Assembly: GCA_031213475.1 (NCBI GenBank)
Contig: JARUPZ010000012.1
Coordinates: forward strand, 5,025,530-5,089,529
Length of the DNA stretch: 64,000 bases
Reading direction: 5' to 3'
Origin: Nereocystis luetkeana
Taxonomy: Eukaryota; Sar; Phaeophyceae; Laminariales; Laminariaceae
The translations under genes and the position numbers were made by a program. Below the pieces are notes generated by a model, which saw nothing but the letters and a program-made list of their open reading frames with translations, was not told where the DNA came from and did no database searches. The number at the start of each line of letters is the position of its first letter. The first letter of the stretch is position 1. Of this stretch, positions 57,901 to 64,000 are shown piece after piece.

Positions 57901-60900
57901 CAACAGCGTCGTTAAGGGGGTACGCTCACGGGAGGGGAGGGGAGAGGGGATGGTTGTGACTTTTTATTTGTTCATTTGCAAGTGTGATGGTTTTTTGTTT
58001 TTTTCTTCCTTTTTTTTATACCGCCGCGTGTTTTTGTCATATGATGTTACGTTGTGTGGTAATTACGTGATGTACAGCGTTCGCGCTCGTCGACAATATT
58101 TTTTGGCCGCGTCCCCTCCCCCTGGCATTACTCAGCCCTGTTGTGTCATCGATATTTGTTAGTTTTGTTTGTTTTTGTTGTTTTATTGTATACAAATGTT
58201 TACCGTCATTATCTCTCCCTGCTTCCCTCCCTCCTCCCTGCCACCCACCCCCCCGCCCGCCCGCTGGTCGTCTTTCAATATATTTTCTTCTGGCCGCTCC
58301 CGTTTCTTCAACACTTGCGTCCGCAACTTAGCACGAGGGCATCTTTCGGGCGGACAAGACGTACACGCTCATACAGAGGCTGGCGCACAACGTCATCAAG
58401 ACCGGCCTGCGCAAGATCAACTCCTCCTACTCCCGTGTTTCCCTCCAAGACCTTTGCGAAAAGGTGAAACTGCGAAGACTGTCGCCATTGTTTTTGTTTT
58501 GTTTCGCTTCGTTCCGTTCGTTTTTTATTTTTTATTTTCTTTGTCGGTAGATTTTCGTTTTTGTCTTTAGCGTCTGTCCGTCCTTTGGTCGGTCGGTCGT
58601 TGTTGTTTTTTTTTATTTCTGTCGGTTTATTTGCGTTGGGCCCCAACGGTTGTAACCCTTGGCGGATCCTGAAATTGCGATCGAAAAAAGGATATAAGTG
58701 CAGCTTTATCAACCGTCCACGAGCACAGCCCGAGCTGCCGACAGTAGGAGAGGATGAGAGTCATGCTGCCCACGCCCATGTCATAGGGACACCCTTCTTG
58801 CTTTGTAAAACCGGGAACCAACTCGTGCAAATCCCTCAAATCATGCACTGGCCGACGCATTATCCATCGCTTTTTGTCCTCTCTTAACCCTTTTAGTACC
58901 GCGGTCCCGTTTCGGGGACAAACCACTTAGAATTTGACTGGATTGTCCCCAAATCGGGACTGCAGTCCTAACGGGGTTACACCATCTCATAGAAGGGTTG
59001 ATATTAGTATTTTTTTCAGTCCACGAACGAATGAACGACCGACCTATATCTCTGGACAAGCCGTGGTCACAGACAGGTGTTTTGTGTGTGTGTTTTCCCC
59101 TTTTCTTGTGGGCAGTCGATATTTGATGTTTGCGTGGTGTGGTTTGATTTGTTCTTGCTTCGGTAGCTTTTTTTTTTCTTAGTGGCGCTGGCCGTATGCT
59201 CCAAGGCCATCGGGGTCGGCCTCACATATCGAAGCCTGAATGGAAAACCAACCCAATCCAGACTACCTGCAGATCAGAACAAACCAAATCAAGACAAACC
59301 AAGATAAGCCAAGCCAAGCCAAGCCAAAACAAACCAAACCGAACCAAACCCAACCAACCCGAGCCAAGGCAAACTAAACTAAACTAAACCAGGTCATACA
59401 AAACCGAACCAAACCGAGCCAAACCAAAGCAAAACCAATCAACCATATGTTCGCCCCCTGATAAACCGATCAAAAGCAAACGAACGTATGTATATACACA
59501 CAGCACAGCAGCAGGCATTCGTATTGCTACTACAGTAGATAATAGTAGCCGAGGGTCTGAAAACAAAGGTGAAGCTGGAGACCGTCCAAAGCGCCGAGTT
59601 CGCGTGCTCCAAGTCAAACCAAACAAACCAATTCACCTTTGGTACAGTGTACAGTAGCAGTAAACATCGTTGCGAAAAACTCGATAAACGTCGATATTAT
59701 TTGAGTTTCGTTTTTTGTTTCGTTTCGTTTCGTTTTCTTTTCTTTCTTACGGGGGACCATAGGTAATGTCTTCGCCTGCATTTCTCGCTCCCTCCCTCCT
59801 ATTATGGGGGACCATAGTCAATAGGACCAAATGTTTCTAGTAAAAATGGCGAAATATATAGGTTTTTGTCTGCACCGTAGGTCCTATTTAATATGGCCCC
59901 CCGTGATAGGTATTAAATACAGCAGTAGGTAGCACCCCCTCTGGGCCACGTTGTCACGGAAAACAGTTTTATGAGGGACCTCCATTTTCTGTCCACTGTT
60001 ACGATACTGCCTTGCCTTGATTAAGGCTGAAATCCCGCTAATTACCTGGGTTCAAGTATTGGGGTCGTATTTTGTAGTACTTGAGAAGCCAGGGGTTTTC
60101 CCGGCGAGGCACGAGCTGGCTTTGCCATCAGTCTCCGCGTGCACGACAGGACTAGAGCTGCTCTTCTTTTCCTCCCTAAGCAACCAACACACGCGAGTAC
60201 CAACGAGCACCAGCTTAACAGGCAAACAATTGTTTTTTCAGGGATACAAAGTGTCCCCACCTTGATCACAACACCACCACTTTTCCCCCACTACTCACTG
60301 CTGTGAGAGGCGGTACCTACCACAGTTGGTGCCGTGGCATAGGAGCAGGCTCTATGCTTCTTTCCCCCCCTCCTCCCCGCTCGTGTGCGTTACGTATGTA
60401 TGCGCCTTGTTTTTTTGTTTGTTTGTTTTTTTTTCATCGCGAAAAGGGGTCAATTCAACCCTTGCTTTTTCCCTCGTCGACTCGCGTCTTATTGGCAGGA
60501 ACGAACATGTCGTCGAGTTGAGCGGGTTTGGATGTGTCCAACGCCTACGATTATACTGTCGTACCACTGCTCTGGCTGGAAAAGTAATCCCCGTTTGGAG
60601 CCTGGTTTCGATATCAAGCGGTGGTTATATTTCCGGCCGGAGTGGTGGGCACGTGGTGTAGTTTTTTACACACCGCGCACAGATCATCTACAGAGAATAC
60701 AGAACATGATTTATGCATCTATCTATTTATCTATCTGCTGTAGATGATCTAGTTCCTCCCATACCGTTGTGAGCGGTTGTGCAGGATCTGCTTACGTAGT
60801 ACAGGTCCAACCTAGGACATTTGTGCTAATGTAGATCATGAGGGTTATACGGGTCCCACCCGGCGACATGAGCTAGATTATACAGATCATACAGATCAGG

Positions 60901-62631
60901 GATATGTATATATGTCTGATACAGTATATCTTCCTGTCAATATCTAGATCATTTAAAAGTAGGAATCGATTATCTACGTTTAATCTCGAGCTGTGAATTT
61001 GCCTTTTATCAAATGTTCTCGGGGTTTTTTTTTTCCCCCTCCGAACGAAGGTGAAGCTTGAGTCTGTGCAGAGCGCGGAGTTCGTGTGCTCGAAGGCCAT
61101 CCGGGATGGCGTCATCGATGCCGTCATCGACCACGACAAGGGATGGATGCAGAGCCAGGAGGTCGTCGACGTATACGCGACTGACGAGCCTCAACAGGTG
61201 GGTGGGTGCGTGGGTGGGGCGGTGGAGCGGTGAGGGAGTGTGTGTGTGTGGGGGGTATTTGCTATCATGCATGGCCGTAGTCGTATGACCATCACGGACC
61301 TTTGCATCCGTACAATGCCCGGACGGAGCACGTCGGGTTTTCACCGACCAGGTAGACATTGCTTGCACCAAGAGCGAAGCGCCATGAGGTGCCCGGCGCG
61401 TCGCATAGAGGGTGAGCTGCGTCCCACTAAGAACCGCTTGCGCGGCGGATTTGCATGTGGATGACAGCTTCAATGAAGTATGTTTAATTTCCAATGTGGC
61501 CCTTTCCAGAGGCAGCTATGGGAGTACTCAGTAACTGCCTCTTGGGTGCCTTACCTTGAACACTACGTGATACGACCATTCCCCTTGTGCGGAGTAAAGG
61601 TGCTCCACCCCGCCCAAATGATCTAACTCGACCACCAGCTAGCTGTGACTGACCGCCGAAAAAAAAACAAAAACAAGAAACAAATAACAAATAACGGTAC
61701 CCCGGTTGTCTACGACAGTAGCTCAAGTAGCGAGCGGCATGGTTTGCAGTGTCGTTGCCAACCAACGTCAACCCAACGTGGGGTTTGGTGGGTCCATACC
61801 ACCTTGGACGGGAATATAAAGCCTCCTTCGTGTTCGTTTTGACGGTCTGAACGGTCTTTATATTTTCGTCCAGAGTGCTAGGTGGGTAGGTGATAGATAG
61901 GTAGGTAAGTAGGTAGGTAGGCAGGTAGGTAGGCAGGTGGGTAGGTGGGGAGGTAGGTAGGTAGGTAGGTAGGTGGGTTGGCAGGTAGTTAGGTAGGTAG
62001 GTAGGTAGGTAGGTGGATAGGTAGGTAGGTAGGTAGGTAGGTAGGTGGATAGGTAGGTAGGTAGGTAGGTAGGTAGGTGGATAGGTAGGTAGGTAGGTAG
62101 GTAGGTAGGTAGGTGGATAGGTAGGTAGGTAGGTAGGTGGATAGGTAGGTAGGTAGGTAGGTAGGTAGGTGGGTAGGTGGGTAGGTGGGTAGGTGGGTAG
62201 GTGGGTAGGTGGGTAGGTGGGTAGGTGGGTGGTGGGTCGGTGAGTGGGTGGACTGGTGAGTTATTCAGGTTCTAGTGCCTGCAACCGATATCATATTTTT
62301 TTATTGCTACGAATTGTCGTCACTCTTATACAACGAAAGATCATTTATTTTTTTACCTGGTTGTACCTTGTGCACTTGTGTGTGTGTGTGTGTGTGTTTT
62401 TTTTTTTTTTTTCGTGCCGCGTTTTTTGTTTTTGTTCTTGTTTTGTGTCAGGCGTTCCACAAGCGCATCACGTTCTGTCTCGACGTGCACAACGAGGCGG
62501 TGAGGGCGATGCGCTACCCCCCCAACGCCTATAAGAAGGAGCTGGAGTCGGCCCGATCAGGGCTAGATGACAAGACGGAAGAGGAGCTGGCCAAAGAAAT
62601 CGAGGACGAGATGGACGAGGACGGCCTTTGA
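48999..62631 (+). CDS. RPN3: 26S proteasome regulatory subunit Rpn3 (PSMD3), 10 exons
   Basis: This encodes the PCI-domain lid subunit Rpn3 of the 19S regulatory particle, which scaffolds degradation of ubiquitinated proteins. Exons I assign are 48999-49192, 52911-53035, 53765-54044, 54898-55017, 56343-56486, 56854-56995, 57785-57919, 58332-58463, 61051-61197 and 62452-62631. All introns are GT-AG and every phase matches, giving 1599 nt (532 aa plus stop), close to the 534 aa of human PSMD3. Recognisable blocks include an N-terminal [74 protein letters not shown] and [13 protein letters not shown]. The PCI region falls at about residues 285-465, and the C-terminus is acidic as in the family. 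The exon 2 acceptor was chosen because only GCGTAG|GAAC keeps the frame; its polypyrimidine tract is weak. Intron 1 (3.7 kb) and intron 8 (2.6 kb) are filled with repeats. The gene starts 641 bp from the MULE palindrome. Confidence 0.97.
49830..50390 (+). repeat. Tandem repeats of about 100 bp in RPN3 intron 1
   Basis: Units carry CAGTAGGTKGTCGTYGAACC and CCACCCACCCACCC. About five degenerate units. Confidence 0.75.
50695..50937. repeat. 240-bp MITE with 38-bp terminal inverted repeats, RPN3 intron 1
   Basis: TACCGTATCACACTGGGTGA and its inverse TCACCCTAGTGTGATACGG mark the ends; flanking TA suggests the target. The interior is unrelated to the other families. Confidence 0.8.
52070..52345 (+). 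repeat. C-tailed repeat in RPN3 intron 1 (copy 1, tail lost)
   Basis: GCAGTTACATAGTACC head through GGCATTGTCGGGATGCGAAGG, truncated before the tail. Confidence 0.8.
52410..52540 (+). repeat. C-tailed repeat in RPN3 intron 1 (copy 2, head lost)
   Basis: GGTGCAAGCAATGCCTACC to ATATCGAGTAC, followed by poly(C). Confidence 0.8.
52560..52872 (+). repeat. C-tailed repeat in RPN3 intron 1 (copy 3, abuts exon 2)
   Basis: Near full-length. Its C-rich tail (52852-52872) ends 39 nt before exon 2 and may act as that acceptor's pyrimidine tract. Confidence 0.85.
53088..53280 (-). repeat. C-tailed repeat fragments after RPN3 exon 2
   Basis: Two minus-orientation fragments, each starting with a G run and GTACT (53088-53105 and 53231-53260). 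The first begins about 55 nt after the exon 2 donor. Confidence 0.78.
54375..54790 (+). repeat. (ATCAT)n-type low-complexity block, RPN3 intron 3
   Basis: Imperfect ATCATATC/CATCTC runs, with GGATCGGATCG near the start. Confidence 0.85.
55425..55640. repeat. Two adjacent TTACGGGGG hairpin MITEs in RPN3 intron 4
   Basis: Two members in tandem sharing GTTACGGGGGGCATAG, TATTACGGGGGACCATAA and GTTAACTATGGTCC ends, with the usual ATAAAAACCTATA-like middle. Confidence 0.8.
56050..56335 (+). repeat. (GGAACCGAAC)n array before RPN3 exon 5
   Basis: Dense imperfect repeats of GGAACCGAAC/GGAACAACAC up to the exon 5 acceptor region. Confidence 0.9.
56675..56785 (+). repeat. (TCGGTTCCTTTC)n array after RPN3 exon 5
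   Basis: About eight 12-bp units. Its core TCGGTTCC is the reverse complement of GGAACCGA in the array on the other side of exon 5. Confidence 0.9.
57335..57560 (+). repeat. (GGT)n array, RPN3 intron 6
   Basis: About 220 bp, mostly perfect GGT. Poly-Val and poly-Trp open frames here are artefacts. Confidence 0.93.
58886..58980. repeat. AACCGCAGTCCCG hairpin MITE in RPN3 intron 8
   Basis: TTAACCCTTTTAGTACCGCG and CGGGACTGCAGTCCTAAC arms. Confidence 0.8.
59265..59440 (+). repeat. (CCAAA/CCAAG)n array, RPN3 intron 8
   Basis: Imperfect AACCAAACC runs. Related sequence resumes right after the exon 9 fragment at 59613. Confidence 0.85.
59569..59613 (+). pseudogene. Partial duplicate of RPN3 exon 9 inside intron 8
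   Basis: 45 nt match the first 45 nt of exon 9 (61051-61095) after an AG in AACAAAG|GTG. Eight bases differ, but the encoded peptides are almost the same: [15 protein letters not shown] against [15 protein letters not shown]. Similarity stops abruptly in CCAAA-type simple repeat. No usable donor follows in frame, so it is probably not spliced in. Confidence 0.8.
59745..59912. repeat. TTACGGGGG hairpin MITE plus fragment, RPN3 intron 8
   Basis: A fragment TTACGGGGGACCATAGG at 59749 is followed by a full member ending TATGGCCCCCCGTGATAGG. Confidence 0.78.
60665..60960 (+). repeat. GATC-dense MITE in RPN3 intron 8
   Basis: CGCACAGATCATCTACAGAG at the left, GGTCCAACCTAGGACATTTG and CCCACCCGGCGACATGAGC in the middle. 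Confidence 0.77.
61245..61840 (-). repeat. C-tailed repeat, longest copy, after RPN3 exon 9
   Basis: Begins with GGGGGGTATTTGCTATCATG about 50 nt after the exon 9 donor. It runs through the usual core into a distal half shared with 13560-13700 and in part with 51820-52010. Confidence 0.8.
61880..62245 (+). repeat. (GGTA)n array, about 365 bp, RPN3 intron 9
   Basis: GTAGGTAGGTAGG with GTGGATAG interruptions at regular distances, which suggests higher-order duplication. Confidence 0.93.
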
Positions 62632-63533
62632 TTCGTTGATGCCTCTGTCTGATGAGAATTCCCCGTTCTTCGTTTTTCGTTTTGTTCTTCTTTCTTTTCG
62701 CGCCCGCGCCCTTCTGCTGCTAGTACTGCTGCTGCTGCTGCCGCCGCCGCTGTTATTGTAACGGTTTCGCTAGCTAGCGTGGGGGATGGGGTGCTATCAC
62801 AGCTGCTGCTGCTGCTGCTGTAGTGGTTCTTTGGTAGCTCAGCGAAGCTTTTTCAGCGAAGCGGGGAGGAGGGGCTTATGACCGTAGAGGGGTGGTGGCC
62901 GGTTCGGTTCATTGCGGCCTCAACAAAATAAGCCGGAAAATGGAAGAGCAGTTAGTTCGAGCCTCTGGTCCGAGTGAAAGCACGGGCGCTCTTGATACTC
63001 GGGATTGGGGCATGGGAGGGTCGGGGAGAGGAGAGGTAAACGCCCCCCTCCCCCCCCCCCCCCCACCCCCCCTCACTGTTTTTACTGCGAAGGCTCTCGC
63101 GAGATGGTGCGAAGGTACCATCGGCCGGTGTGATCGGCGTGCCACCTTCAACAAACAGACGAGAGGCTTTTACCACCGACGTTCTTTTTCTCCTGTCGAA
63201 AAGCTACGGTAGCGCTGCTATTAATGGTGATTTTTCTTCTGGAGTTTTCAAAAGGCGGACGAAAGGAAGATGGGGGCGAATGGGGGAGAAAGGCGGGGGG
63301 GGCGGGGGGGGGGGTTGTTATGTGAGGATGATGGAAGGCGTTTTTTGTTGCGTGAATTGATTTTTGATGAGGGAGAGGGTTGGGGGTTTGGGATGGATAA
63401 GATTGAGGAGCGCGGGGGGGGGGATCGTTTTGATGCCCTTATAGGACGAGAACCATCGCGTGTAGTCGTTTGTGAGCACCGCGTCACTGCAGGTGTACCG
63501 GCCAACAGCGGCGGCGGTGGTGGCGGCGGCGGC

Positions 63534-63571
<38 letters not shown>

Positions 63572-64000
63572 GGCGTCTCGTGCGTGAACAGTTATTAATA
63601 GTTGTCCGAACAGTTGGGAAACTTGAGAGGATGAAATGAACACATGCTAAAAACCGCCGTCGGGAAACCGAAGAAGGCTATGGAAAATTCCACACACACC
63701 CACGCACACTTTGGTTCGCTTTCCAGCTCGGCTCCTCATGGCATGAGAGCGGGAACGCGTCCCTTTTCATGAGCTAGATATTTCGAGGCAGACACAAAAA
63801 TGTAGTCCTGGTTTGCACTTGGTCTGTACGATCTACCACGAGTATACGTGATCTGTGTCGGGTTTGTACGTGATCTGTATGGCGTTGATCTCGCGCACCC
63901 GCACCCTTTTCCCGGGTGGGAACGGTATAATAGGGCGCTTGTGCACAACATCTCATACAGTGGTGGGGTATCCATATTTGAAGACCACCTCGTGGAATGC
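62632..64000. other. Region downstream of RPN3
   Basis: (CTG)n near 62717-62820, C and G homopolymers, a (GGC)n run (63510-63572) and a partial GATC-dense MITE. No gene seen. Confidence 0.6.
63765..63975 (-). repeat. GATC-dense MITE, partial
   Basis: TGAGCTAGATATTTCGAGGC, several GTACGATC/GTGATC words and CCCGGGTGGGAACGG. It lacks one end. Confidence 0.65.

Noticed and set aside
63248..63643. 131-residue Pro-rich frame at the right end
   Set aside because: It is antisense of a (GGC)n run with no splice context or recognisable sequence.

Overview
The window is nuclear DNA of a eukaryote, most likely a brown alga (stramenopile) close to Ectocarpus. The evidence is intron-rich housekeeping genes with GT-AG introns of 0.3 to 4 kb, a secretory leader with Phe at the predicted +1 position as in heterokont plastid-targeted proteins, and heavy loading with short hairpin elements, SINEs and microsatellites. 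The species is inferred, not proven. There are no bacterial operons, rRNA genes or CRISPR arrays.

Four conserved genes could be assembled exon by exon with matching splice phases. They are TIM23 (minus strand, 10408-13189, first exon uncertain), a FYVE-domain protein with a C-terminal membrane anchor (minus, 21512-28130), a magnesium-dependent phosphatase 1 (MDP1)-like HAD phosphatase with a plastid-type leader (minus, 31399-34624), and the 26S proteasome lid subunit Rpn3/PSMD3 (plus, 48999-62631, ten exons, 532 codons plus stop). A low-complexity exon at 2419-3022 and a membrane-protein exon at 16047-16185 are weaker candidates.

Between the divergent MDP1 and RPN3 genes lies the main feature of the window: a 13.6-kb near-perfect palindrome (34703-48349). 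It consists of two inverted copies of a Mutator-like (MULE) element of 6762 and 6876 bp, each with terminal inverted repeats of about 185-200 bp. The 9-bp sequence ATCATTCCG flanks the whole palindrome as a direct repeat, and its reverse complement CGGAATGAT is the only DNA between the two copies. Each copy carries a five-exon gene encoding a FAR1-type zinc finger but no recognisable transposase. Both gene copies share the same 13-bp frameshifting duplication.

The rest is mostly repeats. One dispersed family ends in a poly(C) tract and often sits 20-125 nt from splice sites with the C end towards the exon. Other families are a tRNA-derived SINE, a GATC-dense MITE, a hairpin MITE beginning AACCGCAGTCCCG, a hairpin MITE beginning TTACGGGGG, and a MITE beginning CTAATAAGAAACAG inside the MULE. 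The word TACCWGGTA is strongly over-represented, mainly from 15 to 50 kb. Intergenic blocks 1-2.4, 3-10.4, 13.2-21.5, 28.1-31.4 and 62.6-64 kb hold these repeats and no gene I can name.
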